Assembly: GCA_034440575.1 (NCBI GenBank)
Contig: JAOTOL010001604.1
Location: 487,501 to 551,500 of the forward strand
Direction of reading: 5' to 3'
DNA: 64,000 nt
Source of the DNA: Imbricaverruca yamaguchii
Taxonomy: Eukaryota > Arthropoda > Thecostraca > Neoverrucidae
Position numbers and translations under genes: made by a program. This document shows positions 46,374-57,599 of the stretch, one piece after another. The notes below the pieces were generated by a model that searched no databases, was not told the origin of the DNA, and saw nothing but the letters and a program-made list of their open reading frames with translations. Position 1 is the first letter of the stretch. Each line of letters opens with the position of its first letter.

Positions 46374-47970
46374 GATACATATTGCCTGAGTGTAGGTGGG
46401 TGATGTTTTCCCAAAGTTCACAAACAAATATTTATGATAAATAGGCATGACGTGATGTGAATACACCAATAACATTTATCCTGGGAGAGCTCAGGATGAA
46501 TCGCACTCACTCATCTTGGGCGAACCACACAACCGGGATCATCCTTCAACAAACACTTCTCCGAAGGACTAGTTCCACAACTAATGAGCCGAGTTCACCC
46601 GCGATTCATTTGAATTATTGCTAACTTCCGTTGTTGTCCAAAATCTCAAGCACCCAAAATGCATTCAATGGCCCGGTCAACCTTTGCGCCATTCCGAGTT
46701 TGTGCGTACCATTCGCCACCGACGCATAATACACAGCTCTGCTTCAGACCCCAAAATTGGCTGTGGTTAAACTATTAGCGAAGGATGAGGTTATAAGCCA
46801 GCTTCATGAGCAATGGCAGAGAAAATGGTAACAAAAGTATACTTAATCGATGTCACCGAAGTTCACAAATGCGGACCCGACACCCGGAACCGACTTAACG
46901 CACACCTGGCACAGCAAACCCCACGTGACTATTAGATATAGATGGACGATTGTTTTGGAATAAACGATGGTTTAATGAAAATTATACTAAAACAATCCGT
47001 CTAAAATAGTTTTATTCTCACCAACAAGAAACAGTTATTTTGCATGGAAAAGCTGAAAAAAAATCCTGAAAACGATTCTTATGAATATTAAGAGCTTCTT
47101 TATGTAATTTCTAAAGTTCATGTCTGGAATGTTTAGTTAAAGCAAGTATCGACTTGGACGGATCCAGAGCTGCTAGACGGGAGTGCAAATTTGCCCTGTA
47201 AAACCGCTCACAGGCGGTTTTATTTTTTTCTCTCAAATAGAGTTGGTCGGATTTGCTACCCCAGCATTAGAAGTGTAACTGATTATAGGGCGGGCGAACA
47301 AGGGATGATTCGGAGTAAATTTCAGAACAAGTATTACGGACTCTTCACTGACACTGTTGAACCCAAAATGCAGTTATATTTCAAGGCGCATGTTTATCTT
47401 CGCACACATTTACCAAAACAAATTGACAGTCACGCGTAAGTGCACAAATGACATTGGTTTCTTGGTGTCATTGCCTCGGAGAACTTGTTTGCTCCGGGGC
47501 GGATTTGAGGAAATTTTACGTGATTTTCTTGCATTGAACGGGCGCATTGTGTCTAAAAAAGTTGTCCCTTTAATAAAACCACCTTCGATTGCGCATTCAA
47601 AGCACTTACTGGGCAAACCAGGCTTCAAGTATCTACTCCGGCGATACCAAGTACCCCAGATTTGCCAACTATGGATTTCTGGTACTTCTTGGCGAGTACA
47701 CCAGCGCAAGTATCTAAAAGTTCATAATAAATAGATACTCATTAATCGAACCATATCTTACATGTAAGATTAAATATTGATAAATATTGAATCAACATGG
47801 AATAAATATTGAATTAATTATTGACTTTATTCCCACAAATATAGCGTCTTTTCCCATGTGAAGCCCCGCAAGTTGTGCGTAGAAGGTTTTAGCAAGGCCC
47901 TTTACGGGTTTTAGAGCAACACCGACGAGCATGTTCGGTACGCTTTGTACTGCCTCTCAAGGAGGTGTAG
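46374..47970. repeat. Dispersed repeat R, copy 2, left part
   Basis: Collinear with 5221-6500. It is more GC-rich than copy 1 and keeps CpGs where copy 1 has TG or CA, so it seems younger. The last 100 bp before the transposon (about 47860-47962) diverge from copy 1. Copy 2 resumes at 51712. Confidence 0.85.
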
Positions 47971-48262
47971 TAGGGTGTGTCGCCTGAACGGTTTTTCTTA
48001 TGAATAGTGAAATTATCGTGCAGATCACCTAAAAAAAACCCTGTGGTCGAAACCAAATCGAAATCAAACAATAAACAAAATATGCGACAAGCCGATAAAG
48101 AAACAAATTTGCCGGGCGCCCGGCGTTAAAGTCTCCAGTGATAGCGCTCCGTTGCGATTGGCATCTAACACCACGCGTCGGCCGCCGTCGGAGCGCCGCC
48201 GCGGCGCTGTGACGAAAAAGGCGGCAGTCGGTGCTGTGGATGACTTATGAATGGATTCTGGT
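47971..48262 (+). repeat. Left terminal inverted repeat
   Basis: Pairs with 51409-51711. The outer 11 bp are identical, and the next 40-55 bp have diverged and contain an indel. From AAATTATCGTGCAGATCACC inward to ATGGATTCTGGT the arms differ at only about ten positions. The TIR contains internal dyads of its own, GCCGGGCGCCCGGC and GCGCCGCCGCGGCGC. Confidence 0.92.
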
Positions 48263-48539
48263 ACTTCAAAAGCAGATCAGGGGAGCCGGGATATATCTGA
48301 TTGTAAAGATTAAACTTCACTGAAGGACTGATCGCTCCACTTTCCTTTGTCTATGCTCCACCTTTCACAGTGCTATGAATCATCATTCGAATAAATTGCG
48401 TACGCACTAACAACACAAAATAGCTTCGCATGCCATACATCCCTGTTTTATTTGTCAATCCAAGTCTCCTGTTCCTTTTCGTTACTCAAGTTTCCAGGGA
48501 AACCTGTATTATCAGCAGTAGGGACAACCTATTCACGAG

Positions 48540-48720
48540 GGCGACACGAGCCGGCGGCGATCGTCGCATGGCGCGGGGGAGGGGCTGGGATGGGGCGGGG
48601 AGACGGCCGGCGCACGGTGAGGGTAGAGAACACAAAGAGCGAGACAGGGCAGGGGAGGGGAGGGGGAGACAGGAGAGGGGAGGGCCGCCGAGACAAGGCA
48701 GTCGGCGGCGGAGACCCGGC
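48540..48720 (+). other. G-rich tract upstream of transposase
   Basis: Strong G-over-C asymmetry with many GGGG runs (GGGGAGGGG, GGGGCGGGG, GGGAGGGGGAG). It has quadruplex potential and could be part of the element's promoter. Just downstream (48745-48815) a frame reads EWFGVCKLCPLPVKCD, then a GGGGTAAGAG donor-like site. A 5' exon with a small zinc-binding motif is possible. Confidence 0.5.
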
Positions 48721-48822
48721 GGGACAGCCCGAAAAAGAATGGTTTGGTGTCTGCAAGTTGTGCCCACTGCCTGTGAAGTGTGATATTACCTGCGTCGGTG
48801 TGATCGGGGTAAGAGTTCGAAC

Positions 48823-50998
48823 ATGAAGACCCGCGCTTCCACCAAGGGGCTTTTGGTTCCTTCTGAACTAAAAACGCACCGACTGCCCACGAGAATTGAC
48901 GTTCTGGATAACTTAAGTAAAGTGAATAGAGACTCATGCGTTGCGAACAAAAGGTTGAAAGAGAGGCTAGCACCCCATATTAAGTTTGTCGCGGAAAGTG
49001 TGATGAAAATGTGGTGCTGCGAAGGAATACCAATTGTTGGGAGGGCCCGAGTCGAACATATGGTTCGAGAATACCGCGATCGCTACTTGCGATATATGAA
49101 AACTGCTGGAAAGAAGTCGGCATCACCAGGTGTACGTCCGTCCGGTGATGAGTGGTTTGGAAAATTGTTTGATATAGCCCGCTGGAAATGTGCTGATATC
49201 GATAGCTGCAAATGTGCGATGGCCGACAAAGTGCCACGAATGGAGTTTCCCTTTGTCCAAGACCAGAGAGGACCTCGCCAAATGCAAATCGGCACCGCAG
49301 ATATCCGTGAAACCACTCGTCGACGCGCCATGGACGAAAGGAGGCGTCTGACCGCCGAGAGAGTCACATCACCACAACCGGGACCTTCTGGAATGGCCCA
49401 GCTAGATTCTAATTCAGACCAAGATTCCGCCACAGATTCATCATCGCTGACATCTGTAGTCAATGAGTCAGAGTATATGGTGAACAGCAACACAGACGAA
49501 CTGCTAAATACGGCTCTTGTAGCAAATGGGTACGGAGTGTCTAATCGTGCGTGTGCTGCGATCATAAACGGTTTCCAAGTGGACATTGGTCGGATCACTT
49601 CTGACGATATGGACTGCATAGTGGATAGTAAAAACGTATGGCGGGCAAGGGATCGGATTAGAAGAGAGGTAGTAGCCCAGAGCCATGAGGATCATGCAGG
49701 TCGTGTATCTGGTCTCTACTTCGACGGTAGAAAAGACGACACGCTTATGACAGCCAGTTCAAAGAAGACGGAAGAGCACATCGTGGTTGTATCCGAGCCA
49801 GACAGTGCATATTTAGGAAATTTTACCGCACAGACTGGGAAAGCGGAGGACATTTTTCAGGACCTGAACGCCGTGGCATATGAGTTTGGTGCGGATGTTT
49901 CTGTGCTTGGCTGTGACGGCACGAGAGTTAATACTAGCCAAAAAAGTGGTGTTATCCGTTTGTTTTAGCTCGGACAAAAACGCCCTGTCCACTGGTTTGT
50001 GTGCCAACTGCATGCAAATGAATTTAATCTTCGTGCAGTATTTAGCCAGTTAGATGGAATCACAACAGGACCTAAGTCGTTTAGTGGGCTGAGTGGCCAG
50101 GCTGCTGCAGGCGCAGTAGAAACCTTGCCAGTGGTCGATTTTGAGCCAATCGATGGCGGAAATGTTTCAGAAATGACGCAGGAGATTCTCATTGACCTAA
50201 GTTCAGATCAGGCTATTCTGTACAGTCTGGCGCGTAGTGTCCAGACGGGCTGTATCTCAGATAGAACTGCGAAAATGAAGATCGGTCCACTAAACCACTC
50301 CAGGTGGCTGACTCTGGCAGCGCGAATTCTCCGGCTCTACATATCAACCGAACAGCCATCAGACAGTCTGAGAATGCTAGCGGAGTTCATCGTGTGCCAC
50401 TATACTCCCATGTGGTTCTGCATCAAGAAGAACTGGAAATGTTCTGACGGTCCTGGCAATGCGCTGCACAGCGTGCAACTTCTCAAAAGTTTGCGACCTG
50501 AGATAGCGGCCATGGTGCAGCCGGTAATACAGCGCAACAGCTACTGGTGTCACCCTGAGGCTAGCAATGGCAGCGAACCAAGATCAAGCCACACGGGAAA
50601 GGGCTGTCACTCAAATACAGCAGTGTCGCAGAACTCAAGTCCATAGTGATATTGACGAAGTGCGGAAGTTGAAGCTTCCAAAAGTGAATATGGGGGCAAA
50701 CAGCATCATGGAGCTGATTGATTGGTGTAATGAGGCGATAACCGAGCCGCCCTTGACGCAACAACTGTCCGATGATGACTTACTAGACACCATCGCGAGT
50801 CCTCTCGAAGTACCGCCATACCCCGGGCATAGTGAGACGGTGGAACGGATGGTGAAAGTGGTGACCGACGCGTCTTTGAAGGTAATTGGTGAAGAGGCCC
50901 GCCACGGTTGCATTGTGGCGAAGTTGAAACACAGGTCAGCAATGCCAGTGCTCAGCAGCAAAAAGGATTTCATGTCGGGTTTTCTTTCGAGCATGTAG
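48823..50998 (+). pseudogene. hAT-like transposase, two lesions (copy 2)
   Basis: About 720 residues in one frame from MKTRAST, broken by an in-frame TAG (49966) after SGVIRLF and by a small deletion frameshift near 50565. Visible parts: a Lys/Arg-rich N-terminus with VEHMVREYRDRYLRYM; a Cys-bearing block FDIARWKCADIDSCKC; NGYGVSNRACAAIINGFQVD; SGLYFDGRKDD (candidate first Asp, near residue 304); EEHIVVVSEPDSAYLGNFT; LGCDGTRVNT (second Asp, near 365); WFVCQLHANEFNLR (near 394, like the C-x2-H-x-LNL step of hAT); GPLNHSRWLTLAARILRLYI (near 492, like the TRWN step); PVIQRNSYWCHPEA; and a conserved C-terminus VERMVKVVTDAS...GCIVAKLKHR. The order matches a hAT RNase H fold, but I cannot name the family. 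The third acidic residue was not located. It would cut and paste the element. Confidence 0.75.
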
Positions 50999-51408
50999 AC
51001 AAGTAGTACAGTTATAAAATGATAGTTCATACAAAAAATGTGGCCGCTCGTACAAAAGGTGACGTCGCTGTATGCCCGTCTCCTTCGGTTGTAGTGGAAC
51101 GGAGCATGATGCCGATTTCGCCTGGTCTATTTGTCATAACAATAAGATATCAAGTGTCTCAGAATGATTTAATTGGTCTTTGATGTAAACAGACGAGGAA
51201 TTTTGAAGATGTTCAAGCTTTCAAAAGTGAAAATATTAACATTATACGCCGATAGATCCACTGATTGAAAATGGAACGAACAAGCGACGTAAAGTGAACC
51301 TTTCTTTCATGCATCAGATATCCAGGCAAGTTATTAAGCGACTGGTGCTTATCAAATGCCTTTTACCCCACTAAACACTTTCCTTGAGTTCTATTAATGA
51401 GCTTCATC

Positions 51409-51711
51409 ACCAGAATCCATTCATCAGTCATCCACAGCACCGACTGCCGACTTTTTCGTCACAGCGCCGCGGCGGCGCTCCGACGGTGGCCGGACGCGTG
51501 GTGTTAGATGCCAATCGCAACGGAGCGCCATCACTGGAGACTTCAACGCCGGGCGCCCGGCAAATTTGTTTCTTTATCGGCCTGTCGCATATTTTGTTTA
51601 TTGTTTGATTTCGATTTGGTTTCGACAACAGTTTTTTTTTAGGTGATCTGCACGATAATTTTACTAAGCAAAGTGCAATTTCCAAAAAAAGGTCCTTCGT
51701 GACACACCCTA
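51409..51711 (-). repeat. Right terminal inverted repeat
   Basis: Reverse complement of 47971-48262. It is about ten bases longer through indels in the outer part. It ends GACACACCCTA at 51711, followed by the flank ATATGTAG. Confidence 0.92.
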
Positions 51712-51926
51712 ATATGTAGGGACGTTGACTGGTTTGGCGCGCTGGGATCGCTGAAACTGCTAGTTGTTTTCAGGTATTGACTTTGAGTGGTAGCACTCGA
51801 CCAAACAATGTTGTTCTTCGTCTTCCCTTCTGGAGTACAAAGTATTTCATTTAGTCTAGTCACAATCCTGGAGTACATAATGTATTGGTATGCATGACAC
51901 CAACAAAAGTCAGTTTTTCCAACACT
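51712..51926. repeat. Dispersed repeat R, copy 2, right part
   Basis: Resumes the match to copy 1 at about 6585-6791: TTGACTGGT, TAGTCACAATCCTGGAGTAC and GTTTTTCCAAC are shared. This confirms that the transposon lies inside R. Confidence 0.85.
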
Positions 51927-53825
51927 GGAAAAACATATGGGTAACTATAACCAACAAATCATCATGGAGAAATAAAACAGATGATGGCAGACCTTGGGCA
52001 CCATGACATGTTCCCTATCAGAGCCACAGTCAAATATATTTGATATGCTTTAAACAAATTATGATTCACATGTTTTCTTCAGGATGGATAACGGCATATG
52101 TTTCTTAGAAAAGAAGAGGAAACAGGTGGCAATTGATAGAGACTGATGCATAAGTCTCTAGCTCATCAGGTGATGAGTAATACCTGCATAAGACGCAGTA
52201 TTGCCTTATTCCTCTTCATTTGAAACAAATGTGTTAGTACAAATGGTCAATAGTAAAGTTGAATGAAAAATGGACACCCTTCAACTCATTTTGGCATAAC
52301 TTAAGCTGGGGGAAGAGTGGGGGTATTTGAACATGTTCTGTTTCGTGAACATCTGCCTTTGGATGTCTCCCACATTATGTTCAGTGCATAAATAACAAAA
52401 AGATGGTGGCATTCATAAATGATGGACCTGTCTCTACCAAAATATGAAGGTCTTGTCACAGTTTCACAGATACTTTCTGTATAGAGCAAAGTTCAGAGGC
52501 ACAATTTTGGGACATCCAAGAGCAGTCGGCTGAAGTAAACAATAAGGAAGTGACTCTGAATATTTTTTTGCAATTACACCAGCATTTTTAGTGGCTGCTA
52601 ACAACTTGCAACACAATAGCTTTAGTGGCTACAAACAACTTGTGCAACAATAGCTACAGTGAGGTAATCCTGCACAATAACATTTTCATGTTCAGAACAC
52701 AGCACCTCACGACAAAATATTGTTAGTTCACTCTACTCAAATGGTTAGTGGATTTTCATTGAAAGAAGCTGTTTGGATATGGGTAGCTTATTCATTTTTG
52801 TGTTCAGTAAACACAGTGCAATTACTGGTTCAGCCATACAGAAGCAGCAGTAGAGCTATTTGTTGAATGATGTCTTACATGTTCAGAAACCTTCATCTTC
52901 CCCCATACAGGTACACCATAACAGCACAAGTCTGCAAAACTGAATTAGTTTATAAGTTATTGGAAACAACCAAAATAATGTTTTTGTTCAATATTTAAAT
53001 ATCTAATAATCATATAATTTGCATGCATCCAGTACAAGCATTTCTTTAATTGCACATGACAGAAGCCATTGCAAAATACTTGCCATAGCATGATTGCCAT
53101 CATACCAACTTGTTGCTAATAGCTAATATCATACAATTTCATAAAACTGGTACACACCATTCAACATTTGCAGTTCAGTTGTTATTTATAGCAGTTACAT
53201 ATTATAATCATTTGTATTCTTGTTCAGAGGGAGCTGTTGCAATTGAGAAAACCCAGTTCGACACCAGTAGGAGTTTCAATAATGCAAATACCACAAGAAA
53301 ACGAAGGCGTGGAACGATACTATACACACACTTGAAACCCTAAACCAGATTTCTTGGATGGGTACTAATTGACCCCCTTCTCTAAGCATCATACGAGAAA
53401 GAAAGAACGAAGAATTAACTATTTAAAACAACACCCAAACATCGCAACACGTCGAAAATATGTGTATCCGAGACAAACTTGTTGTTAGCTTGCCTGCCGC
53501 ATTTCGTCCATAAATAATGCAATCGAAACACAAATGGTGACGTCATGTTTTAAAACGTGGATTATTCGTGGTAGCAATAGTAAAGAGCCAATAACTTTCT
53601 CCTGGAAAAGGACTCCAGCAAAAACCAACAGATTTCCAACCAGGACCTGCAAATTTCCAAAGTTGGCAGCATCCAGGCGCTGTAAAGCTAATGAAGCCGG
53701 ACATCTAGCGGATAATAAACCAACATTAGGTTCCTTTCACTGGCGCCACTAGGCGGGGTCCAGAAGAACGTAAGACTTCCGTACGGACGAAAATCTCCTG
53801 CCATGGCCCGGCGTCGTCAGCTGAT
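51927..53825. other. No gene recognised; contains old dispersed repeat
   Basis: Positions about 52375-52700 match 56125-56420 in direct orientation (GGTGGCATTCATAAATGA, TTTGCAATTACACCAG, TTTTTAGTGGCT). The rest is AT-rich with no exon or terminus. The last 300 bp become CpG-richer. Confidence 0.55.
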
Positions 53826-54168
53826 ATTTGAGGTTCTGATACACTTGAGAATACGATACACATTTGAGGTTATGATACACTTGAGGTTACGATACATTAG
53901 AGGTTATGACACATTAGAGGTTATGGTGCATTTGAGGTTATGATACATTTGAGGTTATGATACATTAGGGGCTATAATACACTTGAGGTTATGATATATT
54001 TGAGGTTATGATACATTTGATGTTGACACATTAGAGGTTACGACACATCAGAGGTTATGATACACTTGAGCTTATGCTACATTTGAGGTTACGATACATT
54101 AGGGTTATTCAAATTTAGGGTTATGATACATTAGGGGTTATGATACATTTGAGGTTACGATACATCCC
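53826..54168. repeat. Degenerate minisatellite of about 17 bp
   Basis: Roughly 18-20 units of GAGGTTATGATACATTT or GAGGTTACGATACATTA. Units vary by one or two bases and by a few indels. It is short-unit, AT-rich and non-coding. Confidence 0.9.
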
Positions 54169-54614
54169 CTTATTTTTCTTCCTCGGGCGCCCATGTCCGA
54201 CGTCCATGTCGAAAACTACACGTATATATTAACTGTTCATAACCATCCATCACCCCCACCCCCCGCCCATCTTCACCCATCGCCCAAACTCATCGGTCAC
54301 GCATGTTTCCAAACGCGTCATTTAAAATCTGAACGAAGGCAGGAAGCAGCTGACCCTCATGCGCTTCATCAGGATAAGTTATAGCGAAAGGTTCTAAATC
54401 ATGGTTAAGCTGAAGTTATGCCCCACAACCATAAAGTTACAAATCGTACAAAATACAGATGAAAGTGGGCCGACCCAGCACGACTTTAGCGAGGGATTAA
54501 ACACCGCGCCCGCAATTGCACCACAAATGTCTCACGTCTGTTACATTTGTCGACTGCAGGCGCAAAATTGTGTTCGGGGTGACGTCATAGTTCCGACTGT
54601 ACCGACTTCACCAT
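54169..54614. other. Unassigned flank
   Basis: No gene is supported. Two short open frames (54193-54384 and 54401-54667) have no recognisable domain. The second runs into the transposon end, so it is not a native gene. Confidence 0.5.
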
Positions 54615-54617
54615 ATA

Positions 54618-55559
54618 GGGTCTGTTCCCGTGGCTCCACCAGAAGGAACTCAGTGGAGGTTAGTTGAGGATAATTGAGACCTGCCCACGGGAACGACCGG
54701 TGGAGAAATCAGCTGACAGCGGTCTGAATTCTGCGACAAATAGGAAATGTTTGGCGCGGTATCTGGCGCTATTGATCAAATTGCTCCTCAAATGTTTGTC
54801 CAGATGATCACACAATGAATATAGTATGACTTATAATACGAGTCCCAAAATTGTCTATTTATTTCTAGCGATGTAGGGGCCCTCAGGAACCGTAGGGAGA
54901 ACATATGTTCCTTTTGCTTATGGGATGAACCAAGCAATCTTTCTTCCATATCGGTTGAGCACCAGGAGTCGTCTCCCCAGTTTTGTGGTTGGTTACAGCC
55001 TACCTTCTTAATGTACAGCATATAATCTGGTGTCTGGCTACCTGGGCCCAGAGACGCTTTTCTACCCGATGCTGGCTTTTCCCATCCCAACTTTCTCGAC
55101 CTCCTCGATCGGGCTTGAGTGCAATCTTAGTTGGCGCCGCATTGCGGCAGTTGCGGCTCGGGGATTGCGGCGGATCCCGCCGGTAAAGTAACATCTTGTC
55201 CTTAGGACGAATGACGTATATCTAAGGCCACAAAAGGATGCTTTGTGGTCTGCATCTGCTACTTCGATTATTGTTCATAGTTGTAATTTCATATTTACAT
55301 TGCGAAGGATGATCCTGGTATTCAGTTGGCGCATGAAGATGAGATTCATATTACGAAGGACGTTGTTTACGTGCAAATATATGAAACTAGTGCGTCATGA
55401 TTGAGCTCCACTGAAAAATCACAATTGGACCCTGCTCCTCGGCTGGTGGAGCTTTTGCTCCACTGGTGGAGGTTGGTGGAGGAAAAATCTCCACTGGGTT
55501 TGCCACGGGAACGACCAGTGGAGGTTTGTGGAGGTTAGTGGAGCCACGGGAACAGACCC
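54618..55559. mobile_element. PIF/Harbinger-like non-autonomous element
   Basis: A 942-bp segment whose ends are inverted: GGGTCTGTTCCCGTGGCTCCAC at 54618 and its exact complement ending at 55559. The 3-bp flanks are ATA on both sides. Near each end a GCCACGGGAACGACC-like motif recurs in the same orientation (54684 and 55501), and GGTGGAG steps repeat. A 3-bp duplication and a GGG start suggest PIF/Harbinger, although ATA is not the usual TWA. A minus-strand frame of 100 residues (54788-55090) has no motif I know. No transposase is visible, so it would depend on another copy. Confidence 0.7.
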
Positions 55560-55637
55560 ATAGATGCTTGCCGAACAGGGCTCCGTACGATCTATGACGT
55601 CACTGGCGTGCATTGATATACACAGAGGTACGTATTG

Positions 55638-55802
55638 GTGTAAACCGACGCAGGCGTAGATTTACACACAGCTGCTCATTGGCGTAAACCTACGCGGACG
55701 TCGATTTACACGGGTGGAGGTCTCTGTGTACATCGACGCAGATATGCGTTGATTTAAACGCAGGGGACTCTGTGTAAATCGACGTCGGCGTCGATATACA
55801 TG
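55638..55802. repeat. Four tandem dyads, period about 44 bp
   Basis: Starts near 55638, 55682, 55726 and 55772. Each unit is an imperfect palindrome of about 30 bp of the form GTGTAAAYCGACGC, then GGCGTCGATTTACAC. Unit 1 reads GTGTAAACCGACGC-A-GGCGTAGATTTACAC. Spacers between dyads are 10-16 bp and include TCTCTGTGT or ACTCTGTGT. It is unlike the surrounding AT-rich sequence and non-coding. Function unknown; regularly spaced protein-binding sites or cruciform units are possible. Confidence 0.8.
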
Positions 55803-55807
55803 TTTCC

Positions 55808-56420
55808 TTTAACCATAGCACCAATTTTCTTCCTGGCAATCATTCATCGGCTGCCATATGCAGTAGAGCTGAGTGTAGTTTCCACGTAAATCGGAAGGAG
55901 TATTGCAATTTGCTGATGTTTGTGAGTTTAATTTTACTTATTCCCGCATCATCGACAGCAAAACCTATTTCGTTACTAAATTTGATGTGATCATCATATT
56001 TGGTGGCCGCTTTTAATGCATGCGGATCATTATGCCAAGTCTACTCCTCTATCTCATCCCAGGTGTCTTTCGTGAGACCTGGGATGAGATGTGCGAGCAA
56101 GTTCCGCTGTAAAACCGACTAATGTCATTCAACATGTAAATAACAAAAATCTGGTGGCATTCATAAATGAGGAACTTTTTTTCTACCACAATGTGAAGGT
56201 CTGATTGCATATTTCTACAAATTATTTGTGTATGGAGCTAGCAAAGTCTGCAAGCTCAATGTTTAGCCTTCCTGGAGCAGTCAGCTTGGAAAACCATAAA
56301 AAATGACCTCGGATACATTTCTTTGCAATTACACCAGTATTTTTAGTGGCTACTATTAACTTGTACTGTAACAGGTACAGTGAAGTAATTCTCCACAACA
56401 GCATTGAAGTGTCCAGAGCA
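55808..56420. repeat. Old dispersed repeats (two families)
   Basis: Positions 55808-56020 match 9075-9140 and 13240-13440 in part. Positions 56125-56420 match 52375-52700. Between them, 56045-56095 holds a small inverted repeat (CATCCCAGGT ... ACCTGGGATG). Class unknown. Confidence 0.65.
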
Positions 56421-57032
56421 GGGTGGAAAACTTACCTTCCAGGTTTGGAATCAGAGTGCAAACAGACTTCTTCTGAAGTACATTTTCATATTACATATTA
56501 TTTTTTGACATATGGAATCATTTACTGGTAACCAATGGAAAATCATGTGCTTAGTCAGTGTCTACATGATATGTATAGGCAATACACATTGTGATTTTTG
56601 GTCACATCAAGGCATGGGAACAAAAAAGTGAATAATGGATGGGACTGCAAGGCAGGGAGTCATGATGATCAGCTCAGCTTTGTCTCAACTCACAGGAGCA
56701 ATGCATTTTCCTTTCACTGTTGGTCTCAGTACAAAGATAGCCAAATGGAAAACAAACAAATAATTCACACTGCTCTTGGCTTAGAGAGCGCACCTGGCTA
56801 CCTATGCAGCCAGTTCCCTATGTGATGCAGACACAAAATAACACACACACCACAGTTGGATCCGATAACTGTGTGCAAAGAAAAGGATCAGTCAAGGTCT
56901 CATGTTATGATATGCAGTATGGCACTGTTGAGCATGTGTTCAAAGTTGTAAATGGTTATGACATTATAAAAAAATAACTTGCACCAACTGGTTGAAGGAT
57001 AGTTTTTAGAACGGAAAATCATAACAAGGAAA
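56421..57032. other. No gene recognised
   Basis: AT-rich sequence with short frames only. Nothing assignable was seen. Confidence 0.5.
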
Positions 57033-57595
57033 TTATGATTGGCAGCCTCCCAGACTCCAGAAGTTGTCTCTTACAACTTAATTGTTCCCACTGGTGTGGC
57101 TCAAACACAGGTTTCTGGAGATGCCTGAACAGAATTTGTAATGACCTGAGGTCTCTGTTCAGTGTGCAGGCATGAGGTTTGACATGTGGGCACTTCTGTG
57201 GTTTGTGGTTTGGTGTGGTGTTCAGATGTCTGTGTGCTTGATGGTATGAAAAGTGGCTTGTTTATTTGGTAATCATAAGTAGAATGACATGTTTAAGTAA
57301 GTAATAAGTAGATTGGTTGTTTTTGTAACAGAAGACACAAATGAAACAATTTCTGATCGGCTGACTCTGGGACTCCAGAAGATGTCTCTTGGAACTGTCA
57401 ATTTTCCACACTATAGTGTGGCTTGAAAGCAGATTTCTGGAGATGTGTCAGCCAAATTTGAAGTGACCAGAGGCCACTATTTGGTGTGCACCCACAAGGT
57501 CTGGCATGTTGTCAGCATTTCCAGTGGTTGTGGTTGAGTGCGATGTGTGTTTGAATGCTGCCTGAATGCTTGATGATACAAAAAGTGGCTAGTTT
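57033..57595. repeat. Diverged tandem duplication, about 320-bp unit
   Basis: Positions 57033-57270 and 57350-57595 align in direct orientation through GACTCCAGAAG, TGTCTCTT, GATTTCTGGAGATG, TTTGGTGTG and AAAAAGTGGCT. They have diverged substantially, so the duplication is old. No gene. Confidence 0.7.
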
Positions 57596-57599
57596 TTTT

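Larger units (their letters stand above)
47971..51711 (+). mobile_element. hAT-like DNA transposon with TIRs of about 300 bp (copy 2)
   Basis: A 3741-bp element bounded by TAGGGTGTGTC and its reverse complement. The 8-bp flanks are AGGTGTAG on the left and ATATGTAG on the right, a degenerate 8-bp target duplication (6 of 8 match). Both the YAGGG-type terminus and the 8-bp duplication fit the hAT superfamily. The TIRs continue inward for about 292-303 bp, far longer than the usual short hAT TIR. Between them lie a G-rich stretch and one broken transposase frame. It interrupts repeat R, whose copy at 5.2-6.8 kb is uninterrupted. Confidence 0.85.

Noticed and set aside
48430..48973. Frames of 75-146 codons on both strands in the G-rich region
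   Set aside because: Base composition removes stops on both strands. The peptides are low-complexity and not shared with the other transposase copy, apart from the possible Cys motif noted separately.
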